64,000 nucleotides of DNA from DATESN01 sp035270785 (GCA_035270785.1 DATESN010000071.1:1-64000), one strand, 5' to 3'. Shown: positions 1-8,548, counted from the stretch's first letter. The notes: generated from the letters alone by a model not told the origin. Numbers and translations: made by a program.

Positions 1-1848
1 TCGGTTCCTTAATAAAACTCGATTTGGCAGGTTCGTAAGAGAATCATAATAAGCCATATAATTAATTTCTTTTTCCGCTTCTACTTTCATAAGAACATCT
101 GCAAATAAATTTGCAATAATCTGAAGCATCTTTTTTTGATCCTCGTTCCAGACTTTCAAACTCTTCCTTGTATTTAAACTTAAGAAACCAAGAATTCTGT
201 CTTTACTTGCAACAGGGATGGCTATCATTGATTTAATATGCCACACCATCAACCCCTTACCTTCTACCTTGTCATTTATAAATTTTTCACTAATATTTGG
301 TATATGAACAATTTCATTATTAAGAATTTGGGTTACTATAAATTGTTCAAGAATATTTGCACTATTTTCATGAATATCAAGGTCCATAATTTCACTATGA
401 TTCCATTGGTTTTTTTGCATAATTTCTTCCTTGTTTTTCGCAATCACAGAAAGTGTGACGCAATCCACCTGGGAGCATTCTCCTATACATTCCAACATCT
501 CATCTATTTTTTTATTTAAATTCGAGGCGGATGCATTCACAAATCCTGATGAAACATAGGAAATCATCTTTTGAAATTTAACTTGCGTTTCGGTTTCCGT
601 TAATCTTTTAATATATATTTGATTTACAAAATAAGCTAACCATAGTGTAATTAGCAAAATTCCAATCCTTGTTAGATGATCTGCTGAGCTAATAACTATT
701 GTTCTTGTAGGGGCAAGAATCCACACAACAATTTGAAGTATCAATATAAAGGTACTTGGCCAAATGAGCATTCCTTTTTTACTTGTTATTACTAATAGGA
801 AAATAAAAATAAAAGAAACCGACCATACCGTAGTGCTAGCTGAATCAATAAATTTAAATGTGATCATTGTCATGATAACCATCATGCAAAAGATAACAAT
901 GTAATCAATAAACTTTTCTTTTATCTTCAGTTGTAAAATAAGTTGAATAAGGATTCCAACACCAAGCAGATAACTGCTAAATAATAAGGAAGGTTTCATT
1001 GGTTCATTTAATAGAAAAAACTGAATTGCAAAATTTATCATGCTTCCAAATACAAAAGAAATGGTTAAATTAAGATACAGTTTGCCTCGAGTAATTTCAT
1101 CAAGTATCTTTCCGTCTTCTGCAACTGCCGCCTTCATCTCAGGGAGCATCAACCTATATTTTCTAATGGCATAGAAAATACCCGTGATTGGTATTATTTG
1201 TAACGCTGGCGCCATTTGGGGAACGGCATCTACCAGATAGATATTTGCGATCATATCCGTTAAGGTACCTATTGTCAGTGAACAAATAAAACAAACTATT
1301 AAAATTGAAGTTTGCTTTTTCATTTTTAAATCTTTTGATTGTAATCTGCAATGAATAAGAATAATAATTCCAGCAATGGTGAAACCCATATAATAAAAAT
1401 TAAAATACCAATCTAAATAATTATTTACAGGTATATTAGTCCACCCAGCAGTACTATGTATAAGATGATATTGACCAATTGCTACCTCTTTTATTATATT
1501 AAAAACAAAAATATTTATGATTGCAGGTAGATACAAAAATATGTAAATCCATTTTCTTTTTAATAGTCTATTTTTCTGTGTTAATATCAAAATAAAATGA
1601 AGTAAAAAACTGTATACCGTTCCCCAGCCAAAAGCGGCGATACGCCTCCATAGTAATGCCGTTTCATAATCCGGCGCAGAATTAGCTATGGAAAAAGAAA
1701 ATGCCCAAATAGAAATGGAAAGACAACTAGCAAAGAAAATTCTATTGAGCATAGACCTTCCATTCAGCATCAGTATATAAACGCTAAAAAATACATAAAT
1801 ACTAAAGGCAATGAAATATATCATTGAAATTTGTTGGGGTAATGGCAT
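1..1848 (-). CDS. Membrane sensor with GAF domain and start of a GGDEF domain (partial, runs off left edge)
   Basis: The minus-strand frame is open from an ATG at 1848 to the window edge (616 codons, no stop). AAAGGAG lies just upstream of the start. Residues 1-240 hold several hydrophobic helices with the spacing of the 7TM region seen in some histidine kinases and cyclases, and another membrane block follows to about residue 400. Residues about 420-580 read like a GAF domain. The last visible residues include DSLTNLPNR, the entry motif of GGDEF domains. By family knowledge this would be a diguanylate cyclase, or a GGDEF-EAL protein, making or breaking cyclic di-GMP at the membrane. The GGDEF active site lies outside the window, so activity and any EAL domain cannot be judged. 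Confidence 0.82.
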   Translation of the reverse strand, partial: MPLPQQISMIYFIAFSIYVFFSVYILMLNGRSMLNRIFFASCLSISIWAFSFSIANSAPDYETALLWRRIAAFGWGTVYSFLLHFILILTQKNRLLKRKWIYIFLYLPAIINIFVFNIIKEVAIGQYHLIHSTAGWTNIPVNNYLDWYFNFYYMGFTIAGIIILIHCRLQSKDLKMKKQTSILIVCFICSLTIGTLTDMIANIYLVDAVPQMAPALQIIPITGIFYAIRKYRLMLPEMKAAVAEDGKILDEITRGKLYLNLTISFVFGSMINFAIQFFLLNEPMKPSLLFSSYLLGVGILIQLILQLKIKEKFIDYIVIFCMMVIMTMITFKFIDSASTTVWSVSFIFIFLLVITSKKGMLIWPSTFILILQIVVWILAPTRTIVISSADHLTRIGILLITLWLAYFVNQIYIKRLTETETQVKFQKMISYVSSGFVNASASNLNKKIDEMLECIGECSQVDCVTLSVIAKNKEEIMQKNQWNHSEIMDLDIHENSANILEQFIVTQILNNEIVHIPNISEKFINDKVEGKGLMVWHIKSMIAIPVASKDRILGFLSLNTRKSLKVWNEDQKKMLQIIANLFADVLMKVEAEKEINYMAYYDSLTNLPNRVLLRNR

Positions 1849-1942
1849 ATAGTTATTCTCCTTTGTAGGTTGATTTGATTCCTCTTGATGATTGAATTGT
1901 CTTGCCAAATTGTAGATATCTTTTATTTATTTCACTCATTTC

Positions 1943-2860
1943 TTAAGGAAGCTTATTTCCAGCAGCAATATATATTTGATACCATTCTTCACGGGTAAGA
2001 TATAACTCCGATGCCAAACATATTTCGGTTAAACGATTTGGATTCATTGTTCCAACAACTGGCTGCATATTAGCTGGATGTCTTAAGATCCAAGCAGTTG
2101 CAATGGTTGTATTCGAAACACTATATTTTTCTGCTATTTGATTTATTTTTTTATTTAATTCTGGAAACTTTTCATTGTTCAAAAATACTCCTTCAAAGAA
2201 GCCATACTGAAATGGTGACCATGGTTGTATGGTAATATCATTTAATCGGCAGAAATCCAAAATACTTCCATCGCGATCAACTGCATTATCGGTCATCATA
2301 TTTACTTCCAAACCATTTCCAATCATATGTGTATTGGTAATACTAAATTGAAGTTGATTTGCAACAAGGGGTTGTCTTACACACTTTTGCAATAATTGAA
2401 TTTGCATAGGTTTCTGATTTGATACACCAAAATGGCGAACCTTGCCCGATTTTTCTAATTCATCAAAGGCAGACGCAACTTCTTCTGGTTCTACTAATGC
2501 GTCTGGTCTATGAAGTAATAAAACATCAAGATATTCCGTTTGTAGTCTTTTTAAAATACCATCAACAGAGTTTAAAATGTGTTTCTTAGAAAAATCAAAC
2601 ATTCCTGGCCTTATACCGCATTTTGATTGAAGAATTATCTTGTCCCTTACATCGCTAGACATATGAATAGCATCCGCAAATATCTTTTCACATTCACTAG
2701 CTCCGTAAATATCTGCATGGTCAAAAAAGTTTGCCCCTAACTCTAGTGCTTTTTGAACAAATTCTTCTGCTTTTTTATGATCAATATCGTTAATCCGCAT
2801 ACATCCTACAGCAATATTGGGTACTTGAAGATTACTTTTACCTAGTTCTATTTTTTTCAT
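1943..2860 (-). CDS. Aldo/keto reductase, YdhF-like
   Basis: This 305-residue protein has the full length of a single-domain aldo/keto reductase barrel. The expected NADPH-dependent catalytic tetrad can be read: Asp47 and Tyr52 in FFDHADIYG, Lys80 in QSKCGIR and His117 in LLLHRPD. The C-terminal VVGTMNPNRL segment fits the cofactor phosphate-binding region. The cysteine-containing GCMRI start and overall pattern resemble the E. coli YdhF group. The substrate is unknown, probably a small carbonyl compound in the cytoplasm. The ATG is preceded by AGGAGG. It follows the membrane sensor in the opposite direction of reading (it is upstream of it on the same strand), 94 bases away, so co-transcription is possible. 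Confidence 0.88.
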   Translation of the reverse strand: MKKIELGKSNLQVPNIAVGCMRINDIDHKKAEEFVQKALELGANFFDHADIYGASECEKIFADAIHMSSDVRDKIILQSKCGIRPGMFDFSKKHILNSVDGILKRLQTEYLDVLLLHRPDALVEPEEVASAFDELEKSGKVRHFGVSNQKPMQIQLLQKCVRQPLVANQLQFSITNTHMIGNGLEVNMMTDNAVDRDGSILDFCRLNDITIQPWSPFQYGFFEGVFLNNEKFPELNKKINQIAEKYSVSNTTIATAWILRHPANMQPVVGTMNPNRLTEICLASELYLTREEWYQIYIAAGNKLP

Positions 2861-3002
2861 TTCATTTCCTCCTGTTAACTTTTGGTAGAATCGATTGTTT
2901 ATTACCTTTTCTCTATTGTTACCAATCTATAGTAATTAATTATAACAAAATTAACAGGGTTATGAAACATAAAATGAATAAAAAACATATCTTTTTATAC
3001 CA

Positions 3003-3746
3003 TTATCCAAGGATTGCAACATATTGAAGAAATAATTGAAACGATGTTTGATCCCACATTAAAACATTTTGTACATACCCCAGAGCATCTGCATTATATC
3101 TTCCCGCAATCTTTTGAAATGCAAATAGCTCATATACTCCGTTTGAATCAATGTCTACTGGGTATAAAGCACTTAATGGATTCATAAACCCGGTAATTGG
3201 GGCTTTAAGTTTTCCATCTTTATCATATATTTCATTTAAATAATCCGTATCTCTCAACGATAGATCGATGATATAATTTGCACTATTTGCATCACTAATT
3301 ACTTCAACCTTATAATTATCCTTATAAGTAATATTATATTGGAATATGTCATTATATTTATCTGAATCAAATAACATTTTAGGTATATTTTGCACAAATG
3401 AGTAAAGATAATCATATGTGATTGCCCCACTACCACCAGAATCTATGCGAATTAATATATCCTCTACTTTATCTCCATTAAAATCTCCCAGAAATAATGT
3501 AGGATTATACCCTGCATTATTATTTAGCTTAACACTTTCACTTCTACCTGTCCTTCCATCCTGTATGACTAGAGTAATGTTTTGTATAAATGGAGAATCC
3601 GTTGATTTCCTCCCTACCAAATATACATTATCAATCACACCATCCCCAGTTACATCACCTTGTGCAAATGAAGCAATAAAATAGTTGGCTTGATTTATAT
3701 TCGCATTTGTATTTGTATTTGTATTTGTATTTGTATTTGTATTCAT
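3003..3746 (-). CDS. VCBS/FG-GAP-like repeat protein with N-terminal Asn-Thr repeat
   Basis: The 247-residue protein starts with a run of Asn-Thr dipeptides (residues 2-14) encoded by a perfect hexanucleotide repeat. It then has at least three segments of the FG-GAP/VCBS type, each with a calcium-loop-like motif: GDVTGDGVIDNVYLVG, GDFNGDKVEDILIRI and VDIDSNGVYELFAF. Such repeats form beta-propeller blades with bound calcium, often in surface or spore proteins. No signal peptide or membrane helix is visible, so the location is open. An SD-like AGAGG precedes the ATG. The gene stands alone with about 370 bases of noncoding DNA upstream. Function is not recognised. Confidence 0.75.
   Translation of the reverse strand: MNTNTNTNTNTNTNANINQANYFIASFAQGDVTGDGVIDNVYLVGRKSTDSPFIQNITLVIQDGRTGRSESVKLNNNAGYNPTLFLGDFNGDKVEDILIRIDSGGSGAITYDYLYSFVQNIPKMLFDSDKYNDIFQYNITYKDNYKVEVISDANSANYIIDLSLRDTDYLNEIYDKDGKLKAPITGFMNPLSALYPVDIDSNGVYELFAFQKIAGRYNADALGYVQNVLMWDQTSFQLFLQYVAILG
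3705..3746 (-). repeat. Hexanucleotide microsatellite (six perfect ATTTGT units, plus strand)
   Basis: Six perfect tandem copies of ATTTGT occupy 3705-3740, followed by the variant ATTCAT that contains the start codon. On the coding strand each unit encodes Asn-Thr. Because the unit is six bases, copy-number change would alter peptide length without shifting the frame. Confidence 0.95.
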
Positions 3747-4113
3747 TTTATTTCCTCTGAAATTTATGATCCTGTTGCTGTATCATATTCTGAGCACGAG
3801 ATATTTGCTATTCATTTGATGCAATGTAGGTTGTTTTTTAAACATCTCAAGTGAAATCATTAAAAAAGGATTACTCTTTTTGGAATAATCCTTTACTTAA
3901 TATTTTATTATTATTCTGCCTGTATCAATTAACTATATTCTCGGCATGAAAATAAGCCTTGAAATTCAAGGCTTTGAAAGATTACAACAAATTTGTTACA
4001 TAACTTACACTGTTTTTTTTCAATAACTTAAGTGTAGAATATTAATAGTGGCTGAACCCCTAATATATATGTATAAAACAATATTTTATCTAAATCAAAA
4101 ATATGTCTAATTA
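3747..4113. other. Gene-free interval with two hairpins
   Basis: No plausible gene is seen here. The interval holds a terminator-like hairpin (separate entry) and a near-perfect palindrome at 3954-3974 (AAGCCTTGAA, one base, TTCAAGGCTT). The rest is AT-rich without recognised signals. It lies downstream of the DprA-like gene and upstream of the VCBS-like gene, so it should contain the terminator of one and the promoter of the other. Confidence 0.6.
3862..3894 (-). terminator. Probable intrinsic terminator of the DprA-like operon
   Basis: On the minus strand AAAGGATTA pairs with TAATCCTTT across a 12-base loop, and the second arm runs into TTTTTTA. The stem is AT-rich and lies about 220 bases beyond the DprA-like stop codon, so its use is likely but not certain. 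Confidence 0.5.
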
Positions 4114-5064
4114 TCACAAATCAAAAATAGTCATTTGTTTGTTGTTAACATAGTTCCAATTCTCAATTAACGCCGGATCTTTTAATGATTTTATCTGATT
4201 TATCGAATCTGATTGCAAAATTTTAACTTTATTTATACTTATATGATCAGCCAGATCTTTATTTAATCCAAACCTCTTATTATTCTCATCTGTTTTAGAA
4301 TTATACATAACATATCTTTCAATTTCATATTTTCTGGCTGCCTCCATTGCGTGACGTGATCCGCTATCTCCTTCGTCCTTCCTATAACTAGCCACTAACA
4401 CTATTGCTTTTGCGAACATTGCCTGTAATCTGTCTCTCTCAATAAATCGATTAATTGCTTCACTTCTTGATGAAGAATCTCTGTAGTATTCCGATAATAG
4501 CAATCCTCCTTTATTTACTATTTCTTCAGCCAGCTTACGATTTTTTGCTGGATAAACTTTACTTATTTGTGACGGTAGAATTGCAATTGTTTTACCATTC
4601 AATTCCAAAGAGGATTTATGTGCAATCGTATCGCAGCCCAATGCCAATCCACTAACTATTATTATATCATTCTCTACGAGTCTCTTTACCACATCCGCTT
4701 CTCTTTTAACTATTTCCTCTTCTGGGTCGACCAGTCCAATAACTGCTACATTTTTGTTTAAATCACTTAGTAATGACAAATCACCTTTATAAAATAATAA
4801 ATAGGGTTTATCACTATTATTTTTTACTTTGTAGTTAAGAACTGGAAACTCTTTATCATAAACACATATGATTCCTTCTTCACTTTCATATGAATTAAAT
4901 TCGTTAGATATCCTTGTTAAAGTCTTAGTAAAAATATTATCTTCTAATATTCTCTCTTCAAATATCACCTTATTTTCAAAGTTTACCCAAAATTGAGCAT
5001 TAGATTTAATAATCCCACATTCTTTTGCTGCTAAAACTTTTAATGCTATTTCTGAATATTTCAT
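4114..5064 (-). CDS. DprA/Smf-like protein with a C-terminal sliding-clamp-type peptide
   Basis: The 316-residue protein has a DprA Rossmann-like domain at about residues 85-265. It contains the hallmark SGLALGCDTIAH (138-149), SKVYPAKNRKLAEEI, LLLSEYYRD, ERDRLQAMFA in place of the usual RNRIIAGLS, and DSGSRHAMEAA. DprA proteins bind single-stranded DNA and load RecA in transformation; relatives occur in defence loci. The N-terminal 80 residues are divergent, and there is no C-terminal winged helix. Instead it ends in QMTIF (310-314), which fits the beta-clamp-binding pentapeptide pattern. Its start overlaps the stop of the phosphoribosyltransferase gene by one base (TAATG) and has AAGGAGG, so the two are translationally coupled. 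It is unlikely to be the housekeeping copy given its divergence and accessory context. Confidence 0.82.
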   Translation of the reverse strand: MKYSEIALKVLAAKECGIIKSNAQFWVNFENKVIFEERILEDNIFTKTLTRISNEFNSYESEEGIICVYDKEFPVLNYKVKNNSDKPYLLFYKGDLSLLSDLNKNVAVIGLVDPEEEIVKREADVVKRLVENDIIIVSGLALGCDTIAHKSSLELNGKTIAILPSQISKVYPAKNRKLAEEIVNKGGLLLSEYYRDSSSRSEAINRFIERDRLQAMFAKAIVLVASYRKDEGDSGSRHAMEAARKYEIERYVMYNSKTDENNKRFGLNKDLADHISINKVKILQSDSINQIKSLKDPALIENWNYVNNKQMTIFDL

Positions 5065-5681
5065 TAGACCCTCCTTGTGTACCCAATTGAATAAAAAATA
5101 ACACTCCTTGCTCCATTATTTAATAGTGCCTGGATGCAGTCTTCATCAATATTTACATTCTTTGTATATATATCATCAACAAGTATAATATTTTGATTCA
5201 TTAATTTGTTTCTATATATTTCACAGGTGGCAACTGCGATTCCTGGATATGGGGCGTCACCATCATTAGGAATATTAGCTGCAGTTCGCAAATGGGTAGT
5301 TTTAGTGTTTTCTACTCTTCTAATTAATTCTGTTCCATCAACAGCTCCGCGAATATTATTAGCTGCAATACTAATTGCTTCTTTCAACATTTGCTGTGTA
5401 GCAACATATGTATTCAATGCCCTTGCCCTTGGGACGCAAACGCATAAACAATTTGTTATATTGTTTTCACTCATAATTTGGGGAATATCTTGCATTAAAA
5501 TATCTATGACATCTTCTCTTGCACCTATTAAAACACTTTGTTTCTCCGTGTCAAAAGTGTTTTTTAAAATATTTAGAAAATCCGGATTATTTGGTTGTCT
5601 AAACCCTGTATAATATTGGTGAAAATACCCGGTAATTCTTTCACTTAGAAAAAGATTTGGAACAATTTTAAAACTTTCCAT
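5064..5681 (-). CDS. Phosphoribosyltransferase-like protein paired with DprA-like gene
   Basis: The 205-residue protein ends in a type I phosphoribosyltransferase core. NIILVDDIYTKNVNIDEDC (from about residue 164) matches the PRPP-binding loop, and a final GARSVIFYSIG strand follows. The middle segment CVCVPRARA fits the preceding strand and loop. The N-terminal 60 residues are not recognised. The usual TTG of the PRPP loop is replaced by YTKN, so catalysis cannot be assumed. ComF, a competence protein, has the same fold and works with DprA in transformation, which makes the operon pairing with a DprA-like gene meaningful. The ATG is preceded by GGGGGAGG. The substrate is unknown. Confidence 0.7.
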   Translation of the reverse strand: MESFKIVPNLFLSERITGYFHQYYTGFRQPNNPDFLNILKNTFDTEKQSVLIGAREDVIDILMQDIPQIMSENNITNCLCVCVPRARALNTYVATQQMLKEAISIAANNIRGAVDGTELIRRVENTKTTHLRTAANIPNDGDAPYPGIAVATCEIYRNKLMNQNIILVDDIYTKNVNIDEDCIQALLNNGARSVIFYSIGYTRRV

Positions 5682-5814
5682 CTTGATTTTCCTCCCCCTT
5701 GCTATCCGAGTTGTCTTGCCAATTGGAACACATTTTTGTATGCTCTAATTCCTCACTAGCAAGATTCTCTTTTTTGTTATTGTTACCATTCAATAAGTCG
5801 TTTTGAGTGCTCAT
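5668..5814 (-). CDS. Possible 48-residue leader peptide ahead of the phosphoribosyltransferase
   Basis: An ATG at 5814 opens a hydrophilic 48-codon frame rich in Asn, Glu and Lys. It ends 14 bases inside the phosphoribosyltransferase gene in another frame. A weak AAAGGG lies 10 bases upstream. The overlap would couple translation to the next gene, and the strong SD of that gene lies inside this frame. It has no recognised motif and could be a chance frame. Confidence 0.3.
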   Translation of the reverse strand: MSTQNDLLNGNNNKKENLASEELEHTKMCSNWQDNSDSKGEENQDGKF

Positions 5815-5853
5815 TTTTATCAGCCCTTTCTTCTTATTGAATTTAATTTGTTG

Positions 5854-6597
5854 CTAACTTACCTGCTTCCTCAAATTCTTATATCGCTTTTTTGTATCCG
5901 ATACCGAATAATCAGCAAGTCCTTTTAATACAAACGTAATCTTATATGGATCTGATATTCCATCTTTATTTATTTCGCCAATAATTACTTTCTTTACAAC
6001 ACTCTCAAATACAGAACGATCGAATTTATCCAATATCTTAACTTCTGAAATTCGTGATCTTAATTCTTTCATTCTCTTGCCGATATCTTTCTTTGCATCA
6101 ACATTTGATGTTAGAATCTTTTATTCCTGCCTAACATGATTGATTTTCTGTGTATACTCTTCATATCTCTCATCATAAGCCTCTTTTAAGATTTTACAAT
6201 CAAGTAACATATCGGTCAATTTCTTTCGCTTTGCTTCCATTGCTGCAACGGCACCTGTGATTGATGCTGATGACGAAGAGATTGCACAGGCCATTTCTGT
6301 TGTTTTTTTATTCAATGTTATTGATGCTATCATTTTCCCCACATTAGGATCTATGCTTGGTCTTTCTAATTTTGGCTTTGGTCTATTTGCTGGCACTGCT
6401 ATAAATGATACTTCTTCTGTTACTGCAGCAGCCTCAACCTGGGATACATTACACGGAACAAATGGAATGGTATTAGAATATGCAACCATTGTAAAACTAA
6501 CCCGAACCTTGGCCATTATTCCGATTACTTTAGTTCTCTCATTTCTTCGAATTCGAAATGAAAAGAAATAAATATTATCTTTTTGAAACTTATATTT
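5854..6597 (-). pseudogene. Serine recombinase remnant (C-terminal region with in-frame stop)
   Basis: One minus-strand frame runs from 6597 to 5854, broken only by a TAA at 6121-6123. Downstream of the stop, FDRSVFESVVKKVIIGEI followed by DPYKITFVLKG is the typical C-terminal end of large serine recombinases of Clostridia. Upstream, KRKKLTDMLLDCKILKEAYD resembles their coiled-coil segment. The part before that (AKVRVSFTMV and an Ala/Ser-rich stretch) is not a normal resolvase catalytic domain; the catalytic serine domain and most of the DNA-binding region are missing. I read this as an internally deleted and nonsense-mutated recombinase from a lost integrative element. Two separate short genes in one frame is the less likely alternative. 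Confidence 0.6.
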
Positions 6598-7335
6598 TCA
6601 TACCAATCGTTGAATTCCTCTATGGTATCTGCTTGAAAAAATTTATAATATTTAAACACATCAGCCGTACTCATGAAAATCTCAGAATAAAATACTGCAA
6701 TTACTTCATATTCTCGTTTTTCTTATAAACTATCAAAACAAATGATTGCATGATTTGCCTCATAGTTTTGATCTGCGTACTTCTTTAATCCTTCAAACAT
6801 GAAACTGGATTTCATGGTATGACCATGAATAATCAAATTTGTGGATGGTGGCGTAGCACCAATTTCTGTATAATTATATTCTTGTAGGCCATTTCCTACA
6901 TCTGAATCTGTAACTAATATTAAATTACAATTGCTATTTTGCTCTTTATTAAAATCAAATGACAGATAATAATCTTCCTCACCCAGTGTCTGCATAACTG
7001 GATAATCTATTACGGTATCTTCAATTTTAAGCCACCCTACTAAATCCGAATTTTGTTCATAAAAAGATTCATATTCTGGTAATATTTTTACTGTTAGCAA
7101 CAATGAAATATCTGTCTTGTCATTTTTTTTTATATTTTCTATTTTTTTTTTTGCTGTATCAAATCCAACTGTTTTTTCATTTTACTATGATTAATCCCTT
7201 TTTAAATAAATACTACTTATTAAAATGCTCAAAATAAAACAAATTCCTACTAGGATTTCAAACAACAAATGCTTGAAAAAAGTTGTCTTTCGACACCCCT
7301 TTAATTTATTTTTTTTATCGTTCTTAAATTTTTGA
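6525..7335 (-). pseudogene. Class B sortase, decayed (four in-frame stops, catalytic Cys end lost)
   Basis: A single frame carries the layout of a class B sortase. It has a basic cytoplasmic tail, a membrane helix (FEILVGICFILSILISSIYL), a linker, LPEYESFYEQNSDLVGWLKI, VIDYPVMQT, the catalytic-histidine segment NLIIHGHTM, MFEGLKKYAD, and then EKREYEVIAVFYSEIF and EEFNDWYENI. Stops interrupt it at 7191-7193, 7185-7187 and 7182-7184 (between membrane helix and linker) and at 6723-6725. The part that should carry the TLSTC cysteine and the arginine is absent: the frame runs into the recombinase remnant and stops at 6525. No good start codon is visible. A TTG at 7103 would give a 126-residue fragment, which cannot be active. 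Confidence 0.72.
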
Positions 7336-7350
7336 ATCTTTTTTATCTCA

Positions 7351-8484
7351 TTACATTTCAATGGTTGTCCCTTCCGGTATGTTTTCTATCAACCAATACA
7401 AATCGTCCTGTGAAACTCTAACGCAACCAGATGTATGCTCATCATGCAATGATATAGATTCTTTTTCTCGAAAATCATCAGCATTGGCATCCATCAAATA
7501 TATGTCACTATGAATAAAATAATCTTCAAATACAACAAGATATCCATAGAATTTTACCTGTTCAAAGTCAGGATGATATGTACTAATATATTCAGTTGAC
7601 GACACTTTTTCTATGTTAAAAATTCCTGCCGGAGTCAGTGTCTTTCCATCACCGCCGAATATGCAAGGCATACTCCTTGCAAACTCATACATAACATAAT
7701 CAGATGCATCAAAGTCTTTTCTGATTGGATAATTATCCCAAAGTACTTTTGTATCCGTTTTTTCATAAATTTCCAAGCAACTAGATTTTCTGTTAAGCTT
7801 AAGATAGTATCGATTATCTATTCTTTTATTGAGAATTCTACTTGCAACTATATACATTCCCTTTATTATTATTTCAACTTTTATTCTACAGCTCTCAAGA
7901 CATTTATTCCATTCAGCTATTCCTTCTTTATGTCCTTTTTTCTTGTAATTGATGGCTTCATTATATACTTCTTCTACATAACCACCAGTTATAATATTAT
8001 CATCTTGAGCTACTTCAATTAACCACAGCCACAATTCTGGACATGTAATTGATCTATTAAAAATATTAGCAGTAGGTTTGCTTTTCCCTTTTCGCATATC
8101 TTCTAGTTCATATTGAGCGCAATATGATACAAGAAAATGCCATTTTTGATTTGGTTCTCCAACCGATTTATCATCTTTAACACAACATATAAAGCTCTCA
8201 TCAAGTTCTTCAAGAGAATAAACCTTACCTAACTTGCCTTGCTCTATCAATTTTCTCATTTCGATAATATTTTCCAGATGCCCATCTTTTTTCTTCTTAA
8301 TTACGTCTTCAAGTTCTTCAATAGATTTGTCGTTGGTTAATATAAATTTATTAGCGAATACAATATAACCTCCTTCTTCTTGCCGGTATTTACTCATAAA
8401 CTCTTTTGTATAAGGGGGAGTTGGTTCTTTCTTTTTATAGAAATTAATTGCCTTAATCGTTAAAGTATCAAATTTCTTGTACAA
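7351..8484 (-). CDS. L,D-transpeptidase (YkuD-type) with long unknown N-terminal region
   Basis: The last 110 residues of this 377-residue protein fit a YkuD L,D-transpeptidase domain: GGDGKTLTPAGIFNI, YFIHSDIYL, and the active-site block SLHDEHTSGCVRVSQDDL with Cys354 and Arg356. These enzymes make 3-3 crosslinks in peptidoglycan or attach proteins to it. The normal SHGC is TSGC here. No signal peptide or membrane helix is seen, which is odd for a wall enzyme. Residues 1-250 are unrecognised, lysine-rich and partly helical. The start is a TTG with GGAGG eight bases upstream. The 424-codon gene lies just upstream on the same strand (64 bases), so the two may form a unit. Confidence 0.68.
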   Translation of the reverse strand: MYKKFDTLTIKAINFYKKKEPTPPYTKEFMSKYRQEEGGYIVFANKFILTNDKSIEELEDVIKKKKDGHLENIIEMRKLIEQGKLGKVYSLEELDESFICCVKDDKSVGEPNQKWHFLVSYCAQYELEDMRKGKSKPTANIFNRSITCPELWLWLIEVAQDDNIITGGYVEEVYNEAINYKKKGHKEGIAEWNKCLESCRIKVEIIIKGMYIVASRILNKRIDNRYYLKLNRKSSCLEIYEKTDTKVLWDNYPIRKDFDASDYVMYEFARSMPCIFGGDGKTLTPAGIFNIEKVSSTEYISTYHPDFEQVKFYGYLVVFEDYFIHSDIYLMDANADDFREKESISLHDEHTSGCVRVSQDDLYWLIENIPEGTTIEM

Positions 8485-8548
8485 TTTAAAACCTCCATAA
8501 TAATATTTTTACTCACCTTTTATTTAGACATCAGCAAATATTTATTAA

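Noticed and set aside
238..519. Plus-strand 93-codon frame at the left end
   Set aside because: It lies opposite the long minus-strand sensor gene, which is open over 616 codons with recognisable domains; the plus frame has no ribosome-binding site.
3954..3974. Palindrome considered as a second terminator
   Set aside because: The arms are perfect, but the loop would be one base and no clear T-run follows on either strand.
6257..6571. Plus-strand 104-codon frame with membrane-like composition
   Set aside because: It is the complement of the recombinase remnant; its hydrophobic look comes from the Ala/Ser-rich minus-strand sequence.
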